NCBI GenBank assembly: GCA_947629675.1
Contig: CANREM010000004.1
Span: 1-64,000 of the forward strand
Length of the DNA: 64,000 nt
Origin: an uncultured Clostridia bacterium
Lineage (GTDB): Bacteria > Bacillota > Clostridia > Christensenellales > Borkfalkiaceae
Direction: 5' to 3'
In this document: positions 53,070 through 61,078 of the stretch, piece after piece
How positions within the stretch are numbered: position 1 is the stretch's first letter
How the letters are laid out: every line of letters starts with the position of its first letter
Translations under genes and position numbers: made by a program
Notes under the pieces: generated by a model
Told to the model about the DNA's origin: nothing
Databases searched by the model: none
The model's input: the letters and a program-made list of their open reading frames with translations, nothing else

Positions 53070-53340
53070 AAAAACTGTGAGGGCTTTTTTTGTTGCAATC
53101 TACCGAAGCGGGAACGCGGCAGACAGCTCCCACAAAGCTACCTCATGGCACACGCACGGCACCGTTTAGTGCTGCTGTATCCCTACCCTGACACGGTTCG
53201 CGGGCGTACGTTGCATAAGACCTTGTGATCAACACCTCTTACTGCGTGCGGCCTTCCATAGACTGCACCGAGAAAAGCGTTCGGCTCTGCTATAGCGGAT
53301 TGCAGATACAGGGCACCGCTAACTCCCCACCTATCACAGC
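53070..53340 (-). ncRNA. ffs: Signal recognition particle RNA, large type (scRNA)
   Basis: On the minus strand the RNA begins GCTGTGATAGGTGGGGAG and continues GCGGTGCCCTGTATCTGCAATCCGC, the Alu-domain sequence of Bacillus scRNA. The SRP54-binding loop is GTCAGG-GTA-GGGA-TAC-AGCAGC, with both asymmetric loops and a GNRA tetraloop intact. The 5' CTGTGA pairs with TCACAG at the 3' end, which is followed by seven T, so the terminal helix doubles as terminator. Length is about 271 bases, as in Bacillus. It guides nascent membrane and secreted proteins to SecY. Confidence 0.93.
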
Positions 53341-53346
53341 ACTTTT

Positions 53347-53375
53347 AGTATAGTGCAAATGAGAAAATTTTGCAA
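53347..53375 (-). promoter_or_regulatory. Promoter of the SRP RNA gene
   Basis: On the minus strand TTGCAA (53375-53370) and TATACT (53352-53347) are 17 bases apart, placing the start near 53340. Confidence 0.85.
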
Positions 53376-53400
53376 GCGTTTTTCCATGCAATTATTTTGG

Positions 53401-53429
53401 TTGAATTTTTCCGCGATGTCTGCTACAAT
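53401..53429 (+). promoter_or_regulatory. Promoter of the Mrp-type ATPase gene
   Basis: TTGAAT (53401-53406) and TACAAT (53424-53429) are 17 bases apart, followed by a short leader with AAGGAG before the ATG at 53454. It diverges from the SRP RNA promoter. Confidence 0.75.
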
Positions 53430-53453
53430 ATAAGAGGATATAAGGAGAAATTT

Positions 53454-54299
53454 ATGGCAGATTGCACGCATGATTGCTCGACCTGCGCCTCAAATTGCAG
53501 TTCGCGGAGCAAGACCTCATTCATCAAACCGCCGCATGCCCATGCTCACATCACCCGCGTCGTTGCCGTTGCGAGCGGCAAGGGGGGCGTGGGGAAGTCC
53601 CTTGTCACCGCGCTTCTCGCCGTCCGCGCTCAGGCGATGGGGTGCAGAGCGGCCATTCTCGACGCCGACGTCACAGGCCCTTCCATCCCGAAGGCCTTCG
53701 GTGTACATGACCTTGCCACGGGCACCGACGGCAACATCGAGCCTGTCGTATCGAGAAGCGGCATCAAGATGATCTCGATGAACACCCTTTTGGAGCATGA
53801 GGACGACCCCGTCGTCTGGAGGGGAACGCTCATCGCGGGCGCGGCTCTCCAATTCTGGACGGACGTCGTCTGGGGGGACGTCGATATTCTCTTCATCGAC
53901 ATGCCGCCGGGAACGGGGGACGTGCCGCTCTCCGTCTTTCAGAGCATCCCGCTCTCGGGCGTCGTCGTGGTGACCACCCCGCAGCAGCTCGTGGAGATGA
54001 TCGTCAAAAAGAATGTGAACATGGCGGGCATGCTCCATGTGCCCCTCTTGGGACTTGTCGAGAACATGAGCTACTTCACCTGCCCCGACTGCGGCAAGCG
54101 GCATGAGATCTTCGGCGAGAGCAAGGCAAAGGAGCTTGCAAAAATGTATTCCTTCCCCGCCGTCGCCCGCATTCCCATCGACCCCACGCTCAGCCGGCTT
54201 GCGGACATGGGTAGGCTGGAAGAGGCCGAGACGGATTTTCTCGCCGATGTCTTTGCCCAGATCATGCACTCCCGCGAGATCAAAGACTACCTCAAATGA
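53454..54299 (+). CDS. Mrp/NBP35-type iron-sulfur cluster carrier ATPase
   Basis: A 281-residue P-loop ATPase that carries iron-sulfur clusters to apoproteins. An NBP35-like cysteine cluster is at Cys4, Cys8, Cys11 and Cys15 (CTHDCSTCASNC). The deviant Walker A SGKGGVGKS follows near residue 46, then IDMPPGTGD and a CPDC pair near residue 209 (bridging cluster). It probably works with the iron-sulfur scaffolds of the cell. A terminator lies right after it. Confidence 0.93.
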   Translation: MADCTHDCSTCASNCSSRSKTSFIKPPHAHAHITRVVAVASGKGGVGKSLVTALLAVRAQAMGCRAAILDADVTGPSIPKAFGVHDLATGTDGNIEPVVSRSGIKMISMNTLLEHEDDPVVWRGTLIAGAALQFWTDVVWGDVDILFIDMPPGTGDVPLSVFQSIPLSGVVVVTTPQQLVEMIVKKNVNMAGMLHVPLLGLVENMSYFTCPDCGKRHEIFGESKAKELAKMYSFPAVARIPIDPTLSRLADMGRLEEAETDFLADVFAQIMHSREIKDYLK

Positions 54300-54311
54300 T
54301 CGTATAAAATT

Positions 54312-54355
54312 AAGGCCCGCGGCTTATCTGAAGCCGCGGGCCTTGTCACTTCTTT
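54312..54355. terminator. Hairpin between the converging Mrp and DUF1508 genes
   Basis: AAGGCCCGCGGCTT (54312-54325) and AAGCCGCGGGCCTT (54331-54344) form a perfect 14-base stem with a 5-base loop. The following T tract is weak on both strands. Confidence 0.75.
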
Positions 54356-54363
54356 ATAAAGAT

Positions 54364-55578
54364 TCAGTCGGGATCTTCGACCGCATCGGTGGGTGCCCAA
54401 CGCTTGATGGAGTCGCGCGCACTCTCCGCCTGGCTCCTCGTCGAATAGGTGGAGCTTGTCGCAAGAAGTCTGCCGCTACCGTTGAGGATCTGCACCTGGC
54501 TGTCGCCGTTCTTGTGTTCGACGATCTCGAGGTGATCGGCGGCGATGTTGTCCTGATAGGTCTTGATGCCCGTCTTCGCGCTCGAAAGCGTCGCATAAGG
54601 GGCGGAACTTTCCAGCATGACCTGCCCGTTGGGGGCGATGAGGCTGAACCAGAACTTGCCCTTCACGTTCTCGATGGACCACTTGCCGTTGACGGCCGAA
54701 ACTTCCTTCTTCGCGGGTGCGGGTGCGGGAGCGGGCTTCGCGGCCTTCGCGGGCGTTTTGACGGGCGCGGGCGTGGGCTTTGCGGCCTTCACGGGTGCCG
54801 GCTTCACAGGCGCGGGTTTCGCAGGAGCCTCCTTCTTCACGGGAGCGGGCTTTGCGGCCGGCTTCGCGGGAGCATTCTTGGGGGTGGGCTTAAAGACGAG
54901 CGATCCCTTCTTCACGGGCGCGGCCTTGGGCGCGGGTGTTTGTTCTTTTTTCTTCATGGGTGTTTCCTCCTTGATATGGACATCCGCGTAAGGCGCGGGC
55001 TTTTCCTTGATCTCTTCCACGGGTTCGGGAATGGGTTGCTCTTCGGGAACATCCTCCACGGGTTCGGGAATGGGTTGCTCTTCGGGAACATCCTCCACGG
55101 GTTCGGGCAGGGGTTCCTCCTCGGGATAGTCTTCCACAGGTTCGGGAATAGGTTCCTCCTCGGGAACGTCCTCCACAGGCTCGGGAATGGGTTCTTCCTC
55201 GGGGACGTCCTCCACAGGCTCGGGGAGCGGTTCCTCTTCGGGAATATCCTCCACAGGCTCGGGAAGCGGTTCCTCTTCGGGAACATCCTCCACAGGCTCG
55301 GGAAGCGGTTCCTCTTCGCGAACTTCCGCTACGGGTTCGGGTGCGGGTTGCTCGACGGGAGCCTCTTCGGACAGATAGGGTTCCGGCACCTCTTCGGGGG
55401 CCTCGGCCGCTGCCGCTTTTTGTGCTTCCTCCTCTGCGCGGCGTTTCTTGCCCTTTACCTGAAGAACGATGATCGCTATGACGAGGGCGATGATGACCGC
55501 GAGAATTGCCGCGAGAACGCCGACGAGGACGGGATTATCCTTAAAAAAACTACCGATAGATTGAAGATTGTAGAGCAT
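54364..55578 (-). CDS. Membrane-anchored proline/glutamate repeat protein with DUF1508 (YegP-like) domain
   Basis: 404 residues. A single transmembrane helix (about 17-43) is followed by KGKKRR, so the rest is probably cytoplasmic. Residues 75-185 hold eight 13-residue repeats, consensus EEEPLPEPVEDVP. An Ala/Lys/Pro-rich linker follows. The C-terminal ~110 residues contain a YegP-like DUF1508 module (GKFWFSLIAPNGQVMLESSA...YATLSSAKTGIKTYQDN) and a second, weaker copy. Such domains are small beta-rich modules of unknown function. A GGAGAA site precedes the ATG at 55578. It is transcribed from its own promoter, divergent from the next gene. Confidence 0.85.
   Translation of the reverse strand: MLYNLQSIGSFFKDNPVLVGVLAAILAVIIALVIAIIVLQVKGKKRRAEEEAQKAAAAEAPEEVPEPYLSEEAPVEQPAPEPVAEVREEEPLPEPVEDVPEEEPLPEPVEDIPEEEPLPEPVEDVPEEEPIPEPVEDVPEEEPIPEPVEDYPEEEPLPEPVEDVPEEQPIPEPVEDVPEEQPIPEPVEEIKEKPAPYADVHIKEETPMKKKEQTPAPKAAPVKKGSLVFKPTPKNAPAKPAAKPAPVKKEAPAKPAPVKPAPVKAAKPTPAPVKTPAKAAKPAPAPAPAKKEVSAVNGKWSIENVKGKFWFSLIAPNGQVMLESSAPYATLSSAKTGIKTYQDNIAADHLEIVEHKNGDSQVQILNGSGRLLATSSTYSTRSQAESARDSIKRWAPTDAVEDPD
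55008..55320. repeat. 39-base tandem repeat inside the DUF1508 gene
   Basis: About eight copies of a 39-base unit (plus-strand form begins GGGTTCGGGAATGGGTTGCT) encode the 13-residue Glu/Pro repeats. Copies differ slightly, mostly at third positions. Copy number could vary between strains by slippage or recombination. Confidence 0.85.
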
Positions 55579-55597
55579 CTTTTTTCTCCTTTGCAAT

Positions 55598-55659
55598 ATT
55601 GTAACACGATTTTGGACGGCTGTCAATCCATTGACAAATTTTTTTGATTGCGTTATGAT
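55598..55659. promoter_or_regulatory. Back-to-back divergent promoters with palindromic -35 pair
   Basis: Minus strand: TTGACA (55626-55621) and TACAAT (55603-55598), 17-base spacer, for the DUF1508 gene. Plus strand: TTGACA (55631-55636) and TATGAT (55654-55659), 17-base spacer, for the oxidoreductase. The two -35 boxes form the palindrome TGTCAAT-CC-ATTGACA (55621-55636). Six bases separate the plus -10 box from the ATG at 55666, so that mRNA should be leaderless. Confidence 0.85.
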
Positions 55660-55665
55660 AGGAAT

Positions 55666-56802
55666 ATGAAGAAAATTGCAGTCATCGGCGGCGGTGCGTC
55701 CGGCATGGCGTGCGCCGTGCAACTTTTGAGGGCGGGGAGGGAAGTCGTCCTTCTCGAGCGGGGAGATCGCCTCGGACGCAAGCTCTCCGCAACGGGCAAC
55801 GGGCAGGGGAACGTGACCAATATCAACTGCTCGGCAAAGCATTACTTTTCGGACGATCCAAAGAAGGTCGGCCGCATTCTCGACCGCTTCGGATACTCCG
55901 AAACCGTGCGATTTCTCGAGGACATGGGTGGCATCTTTTTGCCCGATGCGCGGGGAAGGGTGTATCCCGTGGGCAGACAGGCCTCGGCCGTCTGCGATCT
56001 CTTTCGCGCCGAACTCGAAAAGTTGCATGCGGACATATGTCTCAAAACACAGGTGCAGAGGATCGCATTCGACGGCGAGTTCGACCTCATGTGGGCGGGC
56101 GGACATATGCGGGCGGACGCAGTCGTTCTGGCGGCGGGAGGAAAGGCCGCGCCGCACTTCGGGACGGATGGCTCCGCCTACGCGCTCGCACAGAGTTTCG
56201 GGCACACGATAACGCCGCTTTCCCCCGCGCTGACAAGGCTGAAAAGCGACCCCGCACTCGTCCGCGGGCTAAAGGGGATCCGCGTGGACGCGGGCCTTAA
56301 AGTCCTCCACGGGGATAGTATATGCTTCGAGTGCCGCGGAGATGTACTCTTCACCGAGGACGGCGTTTCGGGCGACGCAGTCTTTCGCGCCTCTTCCTAT
56401 GCGAAGAAGGGCGATCGTCTTGAGATCGACTTTTTGCCCGACGTCGGAAAGGAGCGGCTGAGCGAGGCCTTGAAGGTGAGCGACGGCTCCCTCCTGTGCA
56501 TTGTCCCCAACGGCCTCGGGAGGGTGCTTTCCAAGAGGGCGAACGGCGGACATGGTGCCCTCCTTTCACTTCTGAAAGCCTTTCAACTGCCCATTCTCGG
56601 CGACTGCGGATTTGCGAATGCACAGGTCACGAAGGGCGGCATCCCCCTCATCGAAACGGACGAAAACTTGCAGAGCCTGAAGCGGCCGGGTCTCTTCTTT
56701 GCGGGGGAGATCCTGAACGTGGACGGCGAGTGCGGCGGATATAATTTGCAGTGGGCATTTTCATCGGCGCATGCCGCTGCGGAGGGGATCTTGCAATGCT
56801 GA
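55666..56802 (+). CDS. HI0933/YhiN-family FAD-dependent oxidoreductase
   Basis: A 378-residue flavoprotein. The FAD motif IAVIGGGASGMACAVQLLRA opens the protein, followed by the family hallmark ERGDRLGRKLSATGNGQGNV. PTKGGIPL-type and C-terminal LFFAGEILNVDGECGGYNLQWAFSSAHAAA are also typical. Family substrates are unknown. The ATG at 55666 gives the family N-terminus; it lies only 6 bases after the -10 box. The next gene starts 7 bases before this one ends. Confidence 0.92.
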   Translation: MKKIAVIGGGASGMACAVQLLRAGREVVLLERGDRLGRKLSATGNGQGNVTNINCSAKHYFSDDPKKVGRILDRFGYSETVRFLEDMGGIFLPDARGRVYPVGRQASAVCDLFRAELEKLHADICLKTQVQRIAFDGEFDLMWAGGHMRADAVVLAAGGKAAPHFGTDGSAYALAQSFGHTITPLSPALTRLKSDPALVRGLKGIRVDAGLKVLHGDSICFECRGDVLFTEDGVSGDAVFRASSYAKKGDRLEIDFLPDVGKERLSEALKVSDGSLLCIVPNGLGRVLSKRANGGHGALLSLLKAFQLPILGDCGFANAQVTKGGIPLIETDENLQSLKRPGLFFAGEILNVDGECGGYNLQWAFSSAHAAAEGILQC

Positions 56803-58313
56803 CCCTGACCGGCCTTACTCTGCGCCCCGGAGAGAGTGAGGACAAGCTCCTTGCCCTCTGCGAGAGGAAGCTGCACGCGCCCGCAGCGCATTTCCGCATC
56901 CTAAAAAAGTCGCTCGACGCCCGCGATAAGGGGGCGATCAAGTGGGTGTATACGGTCGAGTGTTCGAAGAAAAGAGAGCAACTCCCCGCAAGGACGTACG
57001 AAAAGATCAAGGGGGAGCAGCCGCGCGTCGTCATCGTCGGTGCAGGGCCTGCGGGCCTCTTTTGCGCAGTGAGGCTTCTGCGGCACGGCATCCGCCCCAT
57101 CCTCATTGAACGCGGCAGACCCGTCGAAGCGCGCGAGGAGGACATTCTCACCTTCCAGAGGACGGGCGTTTTGAATACGGAGAGCAACGTGCAGTTCGGC
57201 GAGGGCGGCGCGGGGACGTTTTCGGACGGAAAGCTCAATACGCAGACCAATTCTCCTTTGAACCGCGAAGTGCTCGAAACCTTTGTGGAGTTCGGTGCGC
57301 CGAAGGAGATCGCATACCTTTCCAAGCCGCACATCGGAAGCGACAATCTGAAGAAGGTCGTAGCCAATATCCGAGGGTTCATCCTCGGACATGGTGGCCG
57401 CATTTTTTATGAAAGCAAGCTCACAGGCGTTGACATCAAGGGCGGGAAACTTTCCGCCGCGTATATCAACGGCACGCGGGTGGAGGCGGACGACCTCGTC
57501 CTCGCGATCGGGCACAGCGCGCGGGACACCTTCGAAATGCTCCTTGCAAACGGCTTTCAAATGGAGCAGAAGGAGTTCGCGGCGGGCGTTCGCATCGAGC
57601 ATTTACAGGAGGAGATCGGGCGCGCGCAGTACGGCGAGGCCTTTCGCCTTCTTCCTCCCGCGGACTATAAACTCGTCTCGCATGCGGCGGAGCGGGCGGT
57701 CTTTTCCTTCTGTATGTGCCCGGGCGGCGTCGTCATCCCCTCCGCATCCGAAGATGCGGGCGTCGTCACGAACGGCATGAGCAACTTTGCCCGCGGCGGC
57801 CCGAATGCAAATTCCGCTCTCGTCGTGCAGGTGAAGCGAGAGGACTTCGGAAGCGACCACCCCTTGGCGGGCGTTGCGTTTCAAAGGGAAATGGAGCGGG
57901 CGGCCTTCCGCGCAGCGGGAGGAATGTTCCGCGCCCCCGTCCAGCTCGTCGGCGACTTTTTGGATGGAAGGGAAAGCTCGCGCTTCAAAGGCGTCCTTCC
58001 GAGCTACGCCCGCGGGACAGCCTTTGCCCCGTTGGAGAGCTACCTTCCGCCCGTCCTTGCAAACAGTTTGCGCACGGCGATCCCGGACATGGGTAGGCTG
58101 CTTTCCGCCTTCAAGGCCCCCGACGCCGTCCTCACGGGGGTGGAATCGCGCACCAGCTCGCCCGTCCGCATCCTGCGGGGAGAGGACATGCAGGCGGCAG
58201 GTATCGAGGGAGTCTATCCCTGCGGCGAGGGGTGCGGCTATGCGGGCGGCATCACTTCCGCCGCGGCCGACGGCATCCGTGCGGCGTGTGCGATCGCGAG
58301 GAAGCATTTTTAG
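56796..58313 (+). CDS. NAD(P)/FAD-dependent dehydrogenase (COG2509 type)
   Basis: A 505-residue flavoprotein of the uncharacterised FAD-dependent dehydrogenase group. An N-terminal ~75-residue helper domain is followed by FAD motif VVIVGAGPAGLFCAVRLLR, ESNVQFGEGGAGTFSDGKL, and C-terminal GIEGVYPCGEGCGYAGGITSAAADG. The function is unknown. It overlaps the preceding oxidoreductase by 7 bases, so the two are coupled; their pairing suggests related redox roles. Confidence 0.9.
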   Translation: MLTLTGLTLRPGESEDKLLALCERKLHAPAAHFRILKKSLDARDKGAIKWVYTVECSKKREQLPARTYEKIKGEQPRVVIVGAGPAGLFCAVRLLRHGIRPILIERGRPVEAREEDILTFQRTGVLNTESNVQFGEGGAGTFSDGKLNTQTNSPLNREVLETFVEFGAPKEIAYLSKPHIGSDNLKKVVANIRGFILGHGGRIFYESKLTGVDIKGGKLSAAYINGTRVEADDLVLAIGHSARDTFEMLLANGFQMEQKEFAAGVRIEHLQEEIGRAQYGEAFRLLPPADYKLVSHAAERAVFSFCMCPGGVVIPSASEDAGVVTNGMSNFARGGPNANSALVVQVKREDFGSDHPLAGVAFQREMERAAFRAAGGMFRAPVQLVGDFLDGRESSRFKGVLPSYARGTAFAPLESYLPPVLANSLRTAIPDMGRLLSAFKAPDAVLTGVESRTSSPVRILRGEDMQAAGIEGVYPCGEGCGYAGGITSAAADGIRAACAIARKHF

Positions 58314-58439
58314 CGAAAAAAAATTTCTTTGAAAGTTCACGAAAATTTCATGCGAAACGCTATCTTTTTTGCGAAAGTTCTGCTATAATCAAATCATCAA
58401 AGTTGCCTACTCTCCTTATTTTTTTCATATTCTCTCAGG

Positions 58440-58470
58440 AAAGTGCCGCCCCGAAAGGGACGGCACTTTT
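58440..58470 (+). terminator. Terminator after the COG2509 gene
   Basis: AAAGTGCCG pairs with CGGCACTTT around CCCCGAAAGGGA, followed by TTTTC. It lies 127 bases after the stop codon. Confidence 0.85.
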
Positions 58471-58480
58471 CTACCGCCCG

Positions 58481-58517
58481 AAAAAAGCCCCCTCAAGCGG
58501 CATCGGCTTCAGGGGGC
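58481..58517 (-). terminator. Terminator of the tmcAL gene (minus strand)
   Basis: GCCCCCT (58487-58493) pairs with AGGGGGC (58511-58517), with a further inner pairing; on the minus strand six T follow. It lies just past the tmcAL stop. Confidence 0.88.
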
Positions 58518-58540
58518 GGAGCGGTTTTTTCCGATAGATT

Positions 58541-59734
58541 TTATACGAACAGCGTCTCGTAGTCGCCGAGGGCGGTGTGCGTGAGAAGGCCGTAGAGGGA
58601 GTTTGCGAACCTGTCCTTCTCAAAACAGGCGAGGGCGTCCTTTTTGAGAAGGGCGGCGTCGCTCTTTCTGACGATGAGGGGAATGTTTGCCTCCGAGAGG
58701 GCGGAGAGCATTTCCTCCGAGCCTTCCTTCTTGATCGCGAGCGTGCGGAGATAGAGCGGGCTTTCGAGGAAGCCCTTCACCTCGTCCAGCCCGATCTTCA
58801 AAAAGTTCTGCAAAAGAACGCGCTTGATGCGGGCGCGGGTGTAGCGTTTTGTGACCACTTTCGAGAGGGCGGCCTCGTATCCGGGATTGGTGCGCACCAT
58901 CGCCTTCAGGCGGTTTTCCAGCCCCTCCGAGCAGTCGGCTGTCTTTGCGACCTCCCCGTCCTCCGCCGCAAGCAGGGCGCAAAGGAGTGTGTCCTCGAAG
59001 GCTGTCGGCTGAAAAGCGAGGGCGTCCTCATACACATTTTTGGGCAGGTTCCGCTTCAGAGCGCGGCGGGCGGCGAAGCTCCCGTCCGCCATGGCTGCGC
59101 GCATCGAGGTCGCCGAAGAGAACTCTTTGCGGGGTACCATGTCCGCGAATGAGGCTCCGATCCTCAAAATGGGCAGGGGGTCGATCGCCGCTTTTTCGGC
59201 AAGGAGCGCGCGGCAATATTCCACGCCTAAAATATTATTCGGGGAGGAGAGGAGCTTTTCGTCGAGGTCGGCGTTGAGGGAGAGAAGGGCCTGTGTCCGC
59301 GCGCGGATGTAGGAAGTCCCGTCCTTCAGATTCTCCTTGAGTGCGGCGCGGAACGCCCTGTCCTCGCGAAGGGTGGCGGAGGCGGCCTTCAAAAAATCCT
59401 CCTTTTTTCCGCTCTCACACCCGAATGCGAGAACTTTCACCGCGGGGATGGCCGCAAGAAGTTTTACAGCCCCTCTTGCAAAGAGTTCGGCAGGGGATAC
59501 GGCAAAGGAGACGGGAAGCTCCAGAACGGCGTCCGCCCCGTTTTCCACGGCATGCCTTGCACGCGTATATTTGTCGAACACCGCCATGTCCCCGCGCTGG
59601 GTAAAATTCCCGCTCATGAGACAGAGGAGCCTTTCGCACCCGCTCCGCTTTTTCATCTCCCCGAGCTGATAGAGATGCCCGTAGTGGAAGGGATTATATT
59701 CACAAACGACGGCACAAATTTTCATCTTTTCCAT
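58541..59734 (-). CDS. tmcAL: tRNA(Met) cytidine acetate ligase TmcAL
   Basis: A 397-residue nucleotidyltransferase-fold enzyme that makes N4-acetylcytidine in the anticodon of elongator tRNA-Met using acetate and ATP. The N-terminus carries the HIGH-type motif ICAVVCEYNPFHYGHLYQL. LMSGNFTQRGDMAVFDKYTRARHAVENGAD and SPNNILGVEYCRALL follow. AAAGGA lies 6 bases before the ATG. It diverges from pta, an acetate-forming gene, which is a suggestive but possibly accidental link through acetate. Confidence 0.93.
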   Translation of the reverse strand: MEKMKICAVVCEYNPFHYGHLYQLGEMKKRSGCERLLCLMSGNFTQRGDMAVFDKYTRARHAVENGADAVLELPVSFAVSPAELFARGAVKLLAAIPAVKVLAFGCESGKKEDFLKAASATLREDRAFRAALKENLKDGTSYIRARTQALLSLNADLDEKLLSSPNNILGVEYCRALLAEKAAIDPLPILRIGASFADMVPRKEFSSATSMRAAMADGSFAARRALKRNLPKNVYEDALAFQPTAFEDTLLCALLAAEDGEVAKTADCSEGLENRLKAMVRTNPGYEAALSKVVTKRYTRARIKRVLLQNFLKIGLDEVKGFLESPLYLRTLAIKKEGSEEMLSALSEANIPLIVRKSDAALLKKDALACFEKDRFANSLYGLLTHTALGDYETLFV

Positions 59735-59742
59735 GCGATTCC

Positions 59743-59771
59743 TTTACAATTTTTCCGAGAAGGTGTATAAT
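59743..59771 (+). promoter_or_regulatory. Promoter of pta, overlapped by an inverted repeat
   Basis: TTTACA (59743-59748) and TATAAT (59766-59771) are 17 bases apart. The sequence GTGTATAATAATGG (59764-59777) is nearly matched in inverted form by CCATTATACAC (about 59798-59808), so a hairpin or operator may overlap the -10 box and start. Confidence 0.75.
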
Positions 59772-59847
59772 AATGGCAAATATCTTTCTTTCGCAACCAT
59801 TATACACGATTGGGAAGAAAAAATAAAGAATTTCAGGAGTAATTTTT

Positions 59848-60885
59848 ATGGCAGGTTTTGTAAAGACCTTGAAAAAGACCATGCAGAAGATCTCGGAATC
59901 GGGCACCGTCGTGCAGGCCATCAAGAAGAAGGCAGCCGCAAAGAACAAGAAGATCGTCCTCTGTGAGGGCGAGGACAGCCGCGTCGTAGAGGCGGCGGCG
60001 GACTGCGTGGATGAGGGCATCGCGCGCATCGTGCTTCTCGGCAATGCGGAGGAGATCGCGGCACGGAACCCCGACGTCGATCTTACCAAGGTGGAGATCG
60101 TAGAGCCGGCAACTTCCCCCAAACTTGAGGAATATGCACATCTTCTCTATGAATTGCGCAAGGCGAAGGGCATGACCGAGGAACAGGCGTTGGAGCTTGC
60201 AAAGGATGCTACCTTCTTCGGCGCGCTCATGCTAAAGAGCGGCGACGTGGACGGGCTTGTCTCGGGCGCGTGCCATTCGACGGCAAACACTCTCCGTCCC
60301 GGCCTTCAGATCATCAAGACCGCTCCCGGCGTGAAGGCGGTCTCCAGCTTCAACCTCATGGTGGGCCGCAACCAATATTGCGAGGACGACCTCCTCGTCT
60401 TTGCCGACTGCGGCCTCAATCCCACCTACACCGCCGAAGGGCTTGCGGAGTGCGCCATCGCGACGGCGAAGAGTGCGAGAGAAATTGCGGGCGTAGAGCC
60501 TCGGATCGCCATGCTCTCCTTCTCCACGATGGGCAGTGCAAAGCACGACAACGTGACCTTGGTGCAGGAGGCAACGCGCATCGCAAAGGAGCAGGCGCCC
60601 GACTTGAAACTCGACGGCGAATTGCAGTTCGATGCGGCGATCGTCCCCGAAGTGGCGAAATTGAAGGCACCCATGTCCGAGGTCGCGGGTCACGCAAACG
60701 TCCTCATCTTCCCCGATCTGCAGTCTGGCAACATCGGATACAAGATCGCGGAACGCCTCGGCGGCTTCCAGGCCATCGGCCCCATCTGCCAGGGCTTTGC
60801 AAAGCCCCTCAACGACCTGTCGCGCGGCTGCAAACCTTCGGACATCGTCTGCGCCGTTGCCATTACAGCACTTCAGGCGGAATAA
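59848..60885 (+). CDS. pta: Phosphate acetyltransferase
   Basis: 345 residues, the short single-domain Pta that converts acetyl-CoA and phosphate to acetyl-phosphate. KIVLCEGEDSRVVEAAADC, DGLVSGACHSTANTLRPGLQ and the C-terminal NVLIFPDLQSGNIGYKIAER are family signatures. CAGGAG lies before the ATG. With ackA downstream it gives the acetate/ATP branch of fermentation. Confidence 0.96.
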   Translation: MAGFVKTLKKTMQKISESGTVVQAIKKKAAAKNKKIVLCEGEDSRVVEAAADCVDEGIARIVLLGNAEEIAARNPDVDLTKVEIVEPATSPKLEEYAHLLYELRKAKGMTEEQALELAKDATFFGALMLKSGDVDGLVSGACHSTANTLRPGLQIIKTAPGVKAVSSFNLMVGRNQYCEDDLLVFADCGLNPTYTAEGLAECAIATAKSAREIAGVEPRIAMLSFSTMGSAKHDNVTLVQEATRIAKEQAPDLKLDGELQFDAAIVPEVAKLKAPMSEVAGHANVLIFPDLQSGNIGYKIAERLGGFQAIGPICQGFAKPLNDLSRGCKPSDIVCAVAITALQAE

Positions 60886-60890
60886 ATGTT

Positions 60891-61005
60891 TCGTGGAATT
60901 TGTTTTGCGAAAACAAATTCCACGAGCAAACAAGCAGTTTTGCTTCGCAGAATGCGGCTCTGAAAGCAGTTTCATAAAAACAAAAAAGCAAGCGGAGCTT
61001 GCAAA
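60891..61005 (+). other. Hairpins in the pta-ackA spacer
   Basis: A perfect 16-base stem (TCGTGGAATTTGTTTT at 60891-60906, AAAACAAATTCCACGA at 60910-60925) begins 6 bases after the pta stop. GCAAGC/GCTTGC (60988-61002) forms another hairpin. Neither is followed by a T run, so they look like RNA-processing or stability elements rather than terminators. No separate ackA promoter was recognised. Confidence 0.65.
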
Positions 61006-61078
61006 TTGGGGCGCGCGGCGCAAAAGCGTGGTTTTGCTTGCGCCATCAGTCTATTAAACTTCAAAAAGGTAGTATATC

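Noticed and set aside
53070..53340. Possible tmRNA or 6S RNA
   Set aside because: The Alu-domain and SRP54-loop motifs and the ~271-base length identify SRP RNA; no tRNA-like ends or tag frame are present.
55008..55320. CRISPR-like 39-base tandem array
   Set aside because: There are no unique spacers; the units are contiguous and encode in-frame 13-residue protein repeats.
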